NCBI RefSeq assembly: GCF_946478835.1
Contig: NZ_CAMLDV010000121.1
Coordinates: 1 to 10,867 of the forward strand
Direction: 5' to 3'
DNA length: 10,867 nt
DNA from: an uncultured Bdellovibrio sp.
GTDB taxonomy: Bacteria > Bdellovibrionota > Bdellovibrionia > Bdellovibrionales > Bdellovibrionaceae
The notes beneath the pieces are model-generated. The model was not told the origin of the DNA. It made no database searches and worked only from the letters and a program-made list of their open reading frames with translations. A program made the translations under genes and the position numbers. Positions 5,196 through 10,867 of the stretch are shown one piece after another (the first letter of the stretch is position 1; the number at the start of each line of letters is the position of its first letter).

Positions 5196-6432
5196 GAATT
5201 CAGCAAAACTTTTTAAAATTCCTCTGCGCCTTCTTCCCGATGTTCTTCTTTGGATTTTTATTGCCGCCTTAGTTGGCTTTCTTGCTGGTTCTGCCTCCGC
5301 TGGTTTTTTACTGGCTCTTGATTTCGTCACGCACACACGAATTGAAAACCCTTGGCTTCTTTATCTACTTCCGTGGGCCGGTGTCTTAATCGCGTTTTTA
5401 TATTCACGCTATGGCAAAAATACGGATGCAGGAAATAATCTTCTCATTGACGAAATTCACAATCCTAAAAAAGTTGTTCCTCTGCGTATGGCGCCTTTTG
5501 TTTTATTGGGAACTTTAATCACTCATCTTTTTGGTGGCTCCGCCGGACGCGAAGGAACCGCCGTGCAAATGGGCGGAACGTTGGCAGATCAGCTAACATT
5601 GCTTTTCCGCTTTGATGCTGAAAAAAGAAAAACACTTTTGATGGCGGGTATTTCTGCCGGGTTTTCTTCTGTCTTCGGCACTCCGCTGGCGGGCGCTGTG
5701 TTTGGTCTTGAAGTGTTAGCTATTGGGCGCCTTCGCTATCAAGCCATTCTCCCCTGCTTTATTGCGGCGATTGTTGCTGATCGCGTGTGTTTACAATGGG
5801 GCGTGCATCACACGGTGTATTCTATTGCGCAAGTTCCTGAAATTTCTGTTCTGACTGTTTTGTGGTCCCTCGTAGCGGGAATCTGTTTCGGTCTCTGTGC
5901 TTATGCTTTTTCTTGGAGCAATCACCGACTCACACATCTTTTAAAACAAACTTTTGCGTCTCCACTGGTGCGCGCTTTTATCGGTGGTGTGGCTGTGATT
6001 TTAGGAGCCGCGCTTTTACAATCTGATCGCTATTTGGGATTGGGTATTCCCGTTATTGTCGAAAGCTTTCAGGGGCCTGTTCCGGCTTATGATTTTCTTT
6101 TTAAAATCATCTTCACCGTCGTCACTTTAAGTTCTGGATTTAAAGGCGGCGAAGTCACGCCGTTGTTTTTTATTGGCGCAACATTAGGGAATGCCCTGGC
6201 GTGGATTTTACCTCTGCCTACAGGTCTTTTAGCGGGAATGGGATTTGTCGCTGTTTTTGCGGGAGCAGCGAATACACCTCTTGCGTGTCTTTTGATGGCA
6301 ATGGAATTATTTGGGACAGGTTCCGCCATTTACGCAGCCTTAGCGTGCGTTATGAGTTATATTTTCTCAGGACATGCGGGAATTTATCACTCGCAAAAAA
6401 TCGAGGTCTATAAACATGCTCAAGAAAATTAA
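5194..6432 (+). CDS. CLC-type antiporter with CLC-F (fluoride/proton) signatures
   Basis: This is a 412-residue multi-helix membrane protein of the CLC family, a usual size for bacterial CLC-F members. Residues 80-86 read GNNLLID where chloride CLCs have GSGIP. Residues 118-122 read GREGT, with gating glutamate Glu120. Residues 318-324 read GGEVTPL, with Glu320 and Thr322 where chloride CLCs have the GGxFaP motif. From family knowledge, these three differences mark the CLC-F branch, which expels toxic fluoride in exchange for protons across the inner membrane. I chose TTG 5194 because GAGGAGGG (5178-5185) lies eight bases upstream. The longer frame from TTG 5146 runs through the terminator stem, and no ATG lies near the N-terminal helix. 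I saw no fluoride riboswitch upstream. The 3' end overlaps the next gene by 17 bases, so the two are probably one operon. Confidence 0.82.
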   Translation: MNSAKLFKIPLRLLPDVLLWIFIAALVGFLAGSASAGFLLALDFVTHTRIENPWLLYLLPWAGVLIAFLYSRYGKNTDAGNNLLIDEIHNPKKVVPLRMAPFVLLGTLITHLFGGSAGREGTAVQMGGTLADQLTLLFRFDAEKRKTLLMAGISAGFSSVFGTPLAGAVFGLEVLAIGRLRYQAILPCFIAAIVADRVCLQWGVHHTVYSIAQVPEISVLTVLWSLVAGICFGLCAYAFSWSNHRLTHLLKQTFASPLVRAFIGGVAVILGAALLQSDRYLGLGIPVIVESFQGPVPAYDFLFKIIFTVVTLSSGFKGGEVTPLFFIGATLGNALAWILPLPTGLLAGMGFVAVFAGAANTPLACLLMAMELFGTGSAIYAALACVMSYIFSGHAGIYHSQKIEVYKHAQEN

Positions 6433-7414
6433 TACGCCCTTTTCAGATTTGATGAAAGTGGATTTCCCGATTATCGCAGCCCCTATGTTCTTGGTGAGCA
6501 ACACCGACATCGTGGTTGAAGCCAGTGAAAGCGGCGGGATTGGAACATTTCCAGCGCTCAATTATCGTCCCATCGAAAAGTATGCCGAAGCTTTAAAAGA
6601 GATTAAAAAGCGTACGAAAAAACCTGTCGGTGTAAATATCATCGTTAACAAAAGCAATACCCGCCAGGAGCAAGATTTAAAGATCGCTCTTGATAACGGC
6701 GTGGATCTTTTTATCACTTCGTTGGGAAGCCCTAAGAAAGTGATTGAAGAGGCTCATAAAAATGGCGCGAAAGTTATTTGCGATGTGACGAATCTTGAAC
6801 ATGCTTTGAAGGTTCAAGATATGGGTGCTGATGGTGTGATTGCCGTTGGCACCGGAGCTGGTGGACATGCGGGTCCTATATCACCGTTGGTTTTAATTCC
6901 TTGGCTTAAAACACGCCTGCAGATTCCTATTATCGCCGCTGGCGGTATCGCGCACGGCTCGATGATTTCTGCCTGCTTGGCGCTAGGAGCTTCTGGCGTG
7001 AGCGTTGGAACTCGTTTTATCGCCAGTCGTGAAGCACAAGTCGATCAGGCTTACAAAGATGCGATTGTGCAATCAACGCCGGAAGATATTGTGATGACAA
7101 CACGAGTGTCGGGAACTCCAGCGGCCGTCATCAATACTCCTTACGTGCAAAAACTGGGAACGGATCTGCCTTGGGCAATTAAGATTTTAAAAGATCATAA
7201 GCTCACAAAAAAATACATGATGCCATTGATTCATTTGATGGGCATGAAGTCTTTAGAAGAAGCGGCCGTCAAACCCACTTGGAAAACGGTTTGGAGTGCC
7301 GGCCAGTCCGTGGGTTTGGTGGAAGAGATCCTAACAGTGCGTGAGATTTATCAAAAGCTCATCGCCGAATATGACGAGAGTGTGAAGAATCTTTCTCATT
7401 TAGGACTTGAGTGA
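6416..7414 (+). CDS. Nitronate monooxygenase / NPD-type FMN flavoprotein
   Basis: This 332-residue TIM-barrel flavoenzyme belongs to the nitronate monooxygenase family, formerly called 2-nitropropane dioxygenase, which also includes the enoyl-ACP reductase FabK. The N-terminal strand FPIIAAPMF, the GAGGHAGP motif with probable catalytic His151, the phosphate-binding stretch IPIIAAGGIAHG and GASGVSVGTRFIAS are in the expected order. Family members oxidise nitroalkane anions, but many are poorly defined oxidoreductases, so the substrate is uncertain. ATG 6416 is supported by GAGGT at 6403-6407, eight bases upstream; an earlier in-frame start at 6374 lies deep inside the CLC gene and lacks such support. 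The start overlaps the end of the CLC gene by 17 bases, which suggests translational coupling. The end overlaps the convergent DUF4442 gene by 15 bases. Confidence 0.88.
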   Translation: MLKKINTPFSDLMKVDFPIIAAPMFLVSNTDIVVEASESGGIGTFPALNYRPIEKYAEALKEIKKRTKKPVGVNIIVNKSNTRQEQDLKIALDNGVDLFITSLGSPKKVIEEAHKNGAKVICDVTNLEHALKVQDMGADGVIAVGTGAGGHAGPISPLVLIPWLKTRLQIPIIAAGGIAHGSMISACLALGASGVSVGTRFIASREAQVDQAYKDAIVQSTPEDIVMTTRVSGTPAAVINTPYVQKLGTDLPWAIKILKDHKLTKKYMMPLIHLMGMKSLEEAAVKPTWKTVWSAGQSVGLVEEILTVREIYQKLIAEYDESVKNLSHLGLE

Positions 7415-7885
7415 ACGATTGCGCACGGAGAGTGTGAGCTCATAAGTCATTATGGGCTCAGTCTCACTTGTTTTTGGAACAATTGCGTAACCTTTAAATT
7501 TTCTTTCAATACGTGCCGGATTTGTTTTCGCTTCATCAATCAAAGCTTTCACCGCTTCAACTTCGTCGCAGATAAAATGCACGTCACCGTCGCCGCGTTT
7601 TAAATACTGACCCGAAAAATCTTTAAACACGAAATCGATTTTTTGCTTACTTTCTGAAATTGCCATCACAGCCGCCGCCGCAATCGATAATTCAGCACCA
7701 ATTCCCAAAGCTCCAAAGTACATCGAGTTCAGATGGTTTTTCGTGCGATAAGAAAGTGGTACCTTCAAAATAAAACGCTTTTCCCCTGCTTCGACAACAC
7801 GTGGACTGATAAAAAGAACAAGAGGAATTTTAAGAAGACCATAGAGATTGATAAACGCTGTGTATTTGAGATTTTTCATGTTCAT
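7400..7885 (-). CDS. DUF4442 hotdog-fold protein (putative thioesterase-like)
   Basis: This 161-residue protein resembles the DUF4442 family, which has the hotdog fold of acyl-CoA thioesterases. The key stretch is NHLNSMYFGALGIGAELSIAA (residues about 51-71), where the Asn-His and the long helix resemble the active region of PaaI-type thioesterases. No reaction is established for the family. Start ATG 7885 has no Shine-Dalgarno; another ATG lies two codons on (7879). The minus-strand sequence TACTAT ends six bases before the ATG and could be a -10 box of a leaderless message. The 3' end overlaps the nitronate-monooxygenase-like gene by 15 bases, tail to tail, with no terminator between them. 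Confidence 0.78.
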   Translation of the reverse strand: MNMKNLKYTAFINLYGLLKIPLVLFISPRVVEAGEKRFILKVPLSYRTKNHLNSMYFGALGIGAELSIAAAAVMAISESKQKIDFVFKDFSGQYLKRGDGDVHFICDEVEAVKALIDEAKTNPARIERKFKGYAIVPKTSETEPIMTYELTLSVRNRSLKS

Positions 7886-7947
7886 TGTTTAATAGTAGGA
7901 CTCGGGCCCAGAGATGGACTAGCACTTTTAGATGAAGACCTCTTATT

Positions 7948-7976
7948 TTGACTAATTGCAACATATAGAGTGTAAT
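7948..7976 (+). promoter_or_regulatory. Strong sigma-70 promoter for leader and small membrane protein
   Basis: TTGACT (7948-7953) and TGTAAT (7971-7976) each match five of six consensus bases and are separated by the ideal 17 bases. The start would fall near 7983. It is the best promoter match in the window and sits in the gap between the divergent DUF4442 gene and the 8075 gene. Confidence 0.7.
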
Positions 7977-7982
7977 AAAGCC

Positions 7983-8074
7983 GAGGCAGACAGACCTGTC
8001 TCATTTCCTTGACCCCTTAACCGAAGCCCTTATAAAGGAAAGGTAGCACTAGGTAAGGGGCCATTAGTTTTTTT
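7983..8074 (+). promoter_or_regulatory. Structured 5' leader with terminator-like hairpin, or small RNA
   Basis: About 92 bases run from the predicted start to the ATG. First comes AGACAG-AC-CTGTCT (7988-8001), a small palindrome. Then TGACCCCTTAACC (8010-8022) pairs with GGTAAGGGGCCA (8052-8063), with one mismatch and one bulged A, enclosing a small inner hairpin CCTT-ATA-AAGG (8028-8038). After a further TTAG, seven T lead straight into the ATG. This is the layout of an attenuator or riboswitch with expression platform, or of a small RNA with its own terminator. The only Shine-Dalgarno-like bases (AAGGGG, 8055-8060) are inside the stem and 14 bases from the ATG. I could not match it to a riboswitch class I know. 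Confidence 0.5.
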
Positions 8075-8287
8075 ATGGATCAGTCATCACCGAAACCTAA
8101 ATTCTTAGAACGCTGGACGCCGAAAGTAATTCGCGAAGCCAAACAGGTTTTTCGCGAAGGCGGTATCAAGGGCGTTCTCCGTCGTTACGGATGGAAGGTT
8201 TTTGCGGTGTTTTTTGTGTATTATCTAGTTCGCGACATCACGATTTACATTTTATTGCCGCTGTATCTGGCCAATAAACTTTTTTAA
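8075..8287 (+). CDS. Small single-pass membrane protein, unknown function
   Basis: This is a 70-residue protein of unknown role. Residues 1-41 are basic and amphipathic (FLERWTPKVIREAKQVFREG), and residues 42-66 form one hydrophobic helix rich in Phe, Tyr and Leu. The arrangement Tyr-Gly before the membrane helix faintly recalls DUF1279/FAM210 proteins, but the match is too weak for a call. ATG 8075 is the only Met codon in the frame. It follows the T-tract of a terminator-like hairpin directly and has no normal Shine-Dalgarno. A strong promoter and frame integrity support it as a real gene. Its stop codon overlaps the stop of the minus-strand DUF1634 gene by four bases. Confidence 0.7.
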   Translation: MDQSSPKPKFLERWTPKVIREAKQVFREGGIKGVLRRYGWKVFAVFFVYYLVRDITIYILLPLYLANKLF

Positions 8288-8670
8288 AGATCAATTCCCA
8301 AAGTAAAACTTGCGACCAAAACAAAGAAAACCGCAAAGGCCATGATCGCCAGGCGATAATCTTTTTGTCTGATAAAAAGAATTCCTGTCATCAAAACGCG
8401 TATCACTGGCAACGTCACAAGGACGACCAATCCAAAGAAAGACATCAAAAGAGCGCGGTCGTTCATAATAAGCGCCCATTGAATACTTTCTGAAAGCGAT
8501 TGTGGATGATACTCGTTAAAGGTGCTTAAAACGTCGCCGCTATTAATAAGCATCCAAACCCAGCCTACAAAAAGCAATGCTCCGGCAAAAAGAACCCCAC
8601 CACGCAAAAATTGACTGATGCGAATTTCAAGTTGGTGGAGAGACAAGGGTGCTAAGTTTTCTTTACTCAT
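8284..8670 (-). CDS. DUF1634 membrane protein, TauE/SafE partner
   Basis: This 128-residue protein has three membrane helices at about residues 24-43, 73-100 and 105-126, typical in size and layout of DUF1634. From family knowledge, DUF1634 genes usually follow a TauE/SafE anion exporter gene and may form an accessory subunit. Here the ATG overlaps the TauE/SafE stop as ATGA (8667-8670), a sign of translational coupling. The coding frame is intact although its partner carries a premature stop, so its translation could be affected. It meets the 8075-8287 gene tail to tail. Confidence 0.82.
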   Translation of the reverse strand: MSKENLAPLSLHQLEIRISQFLRGGVLFAGALLFVGWVWMLINSGDVLSTFNEYHPQSLSESIQWALIMNDRALLMSFFGLVVLVTLPVIRVLMTGILFIRQKDYRLAIMAFAVFFVLVASFTLGIDL

Positions 8671-9482
8671 TGAAGCCCCTTAATAATCATCTGAATGGAG
8701 ACGATGCTTAAAACGACAACGAAGATCTGACGAATGCGTTTTGCTGGAATTCGCACCATGGCTTTGGCACCGAAGAAAGAGCCAATGATAATTCCGACAG
8801 CCACGGGAGCTGCAATTTGCGGCTGAATGTCTCCACGCAAAAGATAAGCCCCCGCACTGGCCGAAGCGGTCACACCGATCATAAAATTGGAAGTCGCTGA
8901 AGAAACTTTAATAGGGAGTTTCATTGCTCCATCCATCGCAAGAACTTTGAAAATACCGCTGCCAATACCAAGCAGAGCGGAAAGAACGCCGGCACCAAAC
9001 ATCGCAAACAATCCCAGCGGCACTTGCTGAACTTTGTAGTTCACCCAACGCTCGTTGCTTTCAGGATATGAACCATCGAGTTTTAAAGCCGTTGCCCAGG
9101 GATGATTTTCTCCCGTGAGGTGTTCTTCACGTTTTCTGAGCATCATGATCGCCGAGAAAAATAAAAACACACCGAAGAGCAAAAACAAAAACTGCGCTTT
9201 AATAAATGAAGCGATTAATAATCCAACAACAGCTCACGTCACTGTGCCGATTTCGAGAAAAACGGCCAGACGCAGATTTGTTAAAGAGTCTTTAAGATAG
9301 CTCGCAGCTGCGCCCGAAGATGTGGCGACAATAGAAATTAAACTAGCGGCAATCGCATAACGAATATTGACGTGATAAAAAAGTGTTAAGACAGGGACGA
9401 TAATGATACCGCCTCCGAGCCCTAAAAGAGCTCCTAGAAAGCCTGCACCCACTGCCGTCAAAAGAAGAAGAATCTCTAACAT
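8667..9482 (-). pseudogene. TauE/SafE-family anion exporter interrupted by an in-frame TGA
   Basis: Read in one frame from ATG 9482 to TGA 8667, this gives a full-length 271-codon TauE/SafE protein, a family of multi-helix inner-membrane exporters for sulfite, sulfoacetate and similar anions. Both halves of the internal duplication are present: GFLGALLGLGGGIIIVPVL near the N-terminus and LSALLGIGSGIFKVLAMD in the second half. Codon 83 (9236-9234) is TGA in the sequence EIGTVT-stop-AVVGLLIAS. A Gly codon (GGA) there would restore the expected helix, so one G-to-T change explains it. No frameshift is present and the rest is well preserved. No ATG restart lies near the break; the next same-frame start is TTG 9188. 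It may be a recent pseudogene, a sequencing error or a read-through gene. Confidence 0.8.
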
Positions 9483-9500
9483 TTGGTTATAAGATTCCGA

Positions 9501-9890
9501 TTACTTCGCACACTCAAACAAACGCACCAAGCGTGCACCGAAGTAAGTGTCCTTTTTCGTGAATTGCCAAGGTGGATACGGAAGGAAAACCGCTTCAGCA
9601 CACTGACCTTTTTGCGCTACGGCCCACTGACGATCTTCTGAAGACGCCGTATAGATTTCGCCTGTTTTTTGATCTTTAATGCCAATTGCAAAAGAGAACA
9701 CTTTTGAAGTGATATCTCCATCGCTACGTGCCATTAATGCCACAGGGATTTCAACACGCTCCACGCCTGTGATTTCACCCACGACGGTTTTAGAGAAAAT
9801 AACACTGTAGTTCGCCAAAACGACCCAAGAAAGACCGACAATGACGAGCAAAACCAAAACAAATTTTGTAAACTTCCAAATTGTTGCCAT
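9501..9890 (-). CDS. Membrane-anchored protein of unknown function
   Basis: I do not recognise this 129-residue protein. Residues about 9-30 form a hydrophobic signal anchor after a short basic start (MATIWKFTKF). The rest is a soluble beta-rich domain, probably in the periplasm, with only two cysteines, C97 and C127, which could form a disulfide. The phrase DQKTGEIYTASSEDRQWAVAQ suggests a small sheet domain. There is no Shine-Dalgarno before ATG 9890. A good -10 box ends eight bases upstream, so the message may be leaderless. It lies 18 bases upstream of the TauE/SafE frame and probably leads a three-gene operon with TauE/SafE and DUF1634. Confidence 0.7.
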   Translation of the reverse strand: MATIWKFTKFVLVLLVIVGLSWVVLANYSVIFSKTVVGEITGVERVEIPVALMARSDGDITSKVFSFAIGIKDQKTGEIYTASSEDRQWAVAQKGQCAEAVFLPYPPWQFTKKDTYFGARLVRLFECAK

Positions 9891-9898
9891 AGAAATGG

Positions 9899-9925
9899 AT
9901 TATCGGTTAGTTTGAAAGTCGTCAA
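9899..9925 (-). promoter_or_regulatory. Candidate promoter of the 9890-8284 operon (leaderless)
   Basis: On the minus strand, TTGACG (9925-9920) and GATAAT (9904-9899) each match five of six consensus bases but are 15 bases apart, slightly short. The -10 box ends eight bases before ATG 9890, which places the start at or beside the start codon. Confidence 0.45.
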
Positions 9926-9942
9926 CAAAAAGGACCCCCACC

Positions 9943-10867
9943 GTGTTTTCTAAACAAGAAAAAATTCTCCTTGGAATTCTCGCTACGATTCAGTTCAGCT
10001 CTATCGTGGATTTTATGATCATGATGCCGCTGGGACCTCAGTTGATGCGTATGTTTGCGATCACTCCTCATCAATTCGGACTCCTTGTGTCATCGTATAC
10101 ATTCAGCGCTTCGATCAGTGGCTTTTTAGCTTCCTTCTTTGTTGATAAGTTTGATCGTAAAACAAGCCTGCTCTTTTTCTTTTTCGGATTCGCCATCGGC
10201 ACGATTGCGTGTGCTCTTTCCCCTAACTACGAACTTCTTTTAACAGCCCGTGGTTTGACGGGAATTTTCGGTGGAGTTTTAAGCTCTCTAGTTTTGTCGA
10301 TCGTGAGTGATGCGATTTCTTATGAACGCCGTGGAAGTGCCATGGGAGTTATTATGACTTCCTTCTCGATGGCTTCCATCCTTGGCGTCCCCTTCAGTCT
10401 TTTTCTTGCCAATGAATTTTCGTGGCACGCACCGTTCACATTCTTAGGCGTGCTTTCGTTGTTTTTGTGTTTTGTGATCTGGAAGTACGTTCCCGAAATG
10501 CGCGTTCACTTGCTGGAAAAGCGCGAGAAAGAACCTATTCACCGCGTTTTGACTCGGATTATTCACAATCAAAATCAGCGTCGCGCTTTGTTCTTTATGG
10601 CGGCAGTGATGTTCGGTCACTTCGCGATTATTCCGTTTCTTTCCCCTTCCCTTGTGGCGAACGTGGGAATGACAGAGCAACAATTGCCACTCATGTACAT
10701 GGCTGGCGGACTTTGTACGATCTTTAGCTCCCCTTTCATTGGCCGCCTTGCCGATCGTTTTGGTAAACACAAGATCTTCCTGTGGGGCGCTTTGATTACG
10801 ATTCTTCCTTACTGGGTGATCACACACATGGGACAAACGCCGCTATGGTTGACCCTGGCGATTTGCG
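9943..10867 (+). CDS. MFS efflux transporter (DHA1-type), N-terminal part
   Basis: The frame opens with GTG 9943 and runs off the right edge, giving 308 residues of a 12-helix major facilitator carrier (usual length about 390-400). Helix 1 ends in the DFMIMMPLGPQL stretch typical of drug:proton antiporter family 1 (arabinose/chloramphenicol efflux-like). Motif A appears after helix 2 as GFLASFFVDKFDRKT, and a second copy begins the C-terminal half as GRLADRFGKHK. Motif-C-like glycines lie in the fifth helix region (SMASILGVPFSLFLA). Such carriers export small toxic compounds or sugars in exchange for protons; the substrate is unknown. AGGA at 9931-9934 lies eight bases before the GTG, supporting that start. 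The gene diverges from the 9890 gene across only 52 bases. Confidence 0.85.
   Translation, partial: MFSKQEKILLGILATIQFSSIVDFMIMMPLGPQLMRMFAITPHQFGLLVSSYTFSASISGFLASFFVDKFDRKTSLLFFFFGFAIGTIACALSPNYELLLTARGLTGIFGGVLSSLVLSIVSDAISYERRGSAMGVIMTSFSMASILGVPFSLFLANEFSWHAPFTFLGVLSLFLCFVIWKYVPEMRVHLLEKREKEPIHRVLTRIIHNQNQRRALFFMAAVMFGHFAIIPFLSPSLVANVGMTEQQLPLMYMAGGLCTIFSSPFIGRLADRFGKHKIFLWGALITILPYWVITHMGQTPLWLTLAIC

Noticed and set aside
6374..6415. Longer start for the nitronate-monooxygenase-like gene
   Set aside because: It would overlap the CLC gene by 59 bases and add a stretch not fitting the family; GAGGT supports ATG 6416.
7983..8074. c-di-GMP-I (GEMM) riboswitch in the structured leader
   Set aside because: A GGTAGC stretch recalls it, but the conserved GACGCAAAGC core is missing.
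9234..9236. TGA in TauE/SafE read as selenocysteine
   Set aside because: The position is in a membrane helix where Gly fits, the family is not known to use selenocysteine, and no convincing hairpin follows.
10444..10836. Open frame of 130 codons on the minus strand
   Set aside because: It is antisense to the clear MFS transporter frame, which continues to the window edge, and its translation shows no domain.

Overview
The window holds ordinary chromosomal genes of a moderate-GC Gram-negative bacterium. The gene mix and protein style (tandem universal stress protein, LTA-synthase-like membrane enzyme, many MFS carriers, dense overlapping genes) look most like a Bdellovibrio-type predatory bacterium. 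That assignment is an impression from sequence style, not a database result. I see no phage, IS element, CRISPR array, tRNA or rRNA.

Layout, left to right. Bases 1-470 are the 3' end of an organophosphate (GlpT/UhpT-like) antiporter, followed by a strong terminator. Bases 548-2407 encode an LTA-synthase/sulfatase-type membrane enzyme, also followed by a terminator. Bases 2507-3493 encode a tandem universal stress protein. It overlaps tail-to-tail with a minus-strand LuxR-type regulator that has a cysteine-rich N-terminal domain (3465-3980). A roughly 530-base non-coding gap follows; it carries an FNR/CRP-like palindrome, other inverted repeats and a likely TetR operator. Next come a TetR-family regulator (4511-5137), a CLC antiporter with the signature motifs of the fluoride-exporting CLC-F subclass (5194-6432), and a nitronate-monooxygenase-like flavoprotein overlapping it (6416-7414).

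A minus-strand DUF4442 hotdog protein (7400-7885) overlaps that flavoprotein tail-to-tail. A strong promoter at 7948-7976 drives a structured leader that ends in a terminator-like hairpin directly before the ATG of a 70-residue membrane protein (8075-8287). A minus-strand operon then runs from 9890 to 8284: an anchored protein of unknown function, a TauE/SafE anion exporter broken by one in-frame TGA, and a DUF1634 membrane protein. The right edge (9943-10867) is the N-terminal part of an MFS drug-efflux-type carrier.

Points most worth a second look are: the structured leader and terminator upstream of the small membrane protein; the single nonsense codon in TauE/SafE; the CLC-F gene, whose Shine-Dalgarno lies inside the preceding terminator stem and which appears to use a TTG start; the FNR-like site in front of the cysteine-rich regulator; and several genes that look leaderless. 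I found no clear multi-gene undescribed system.
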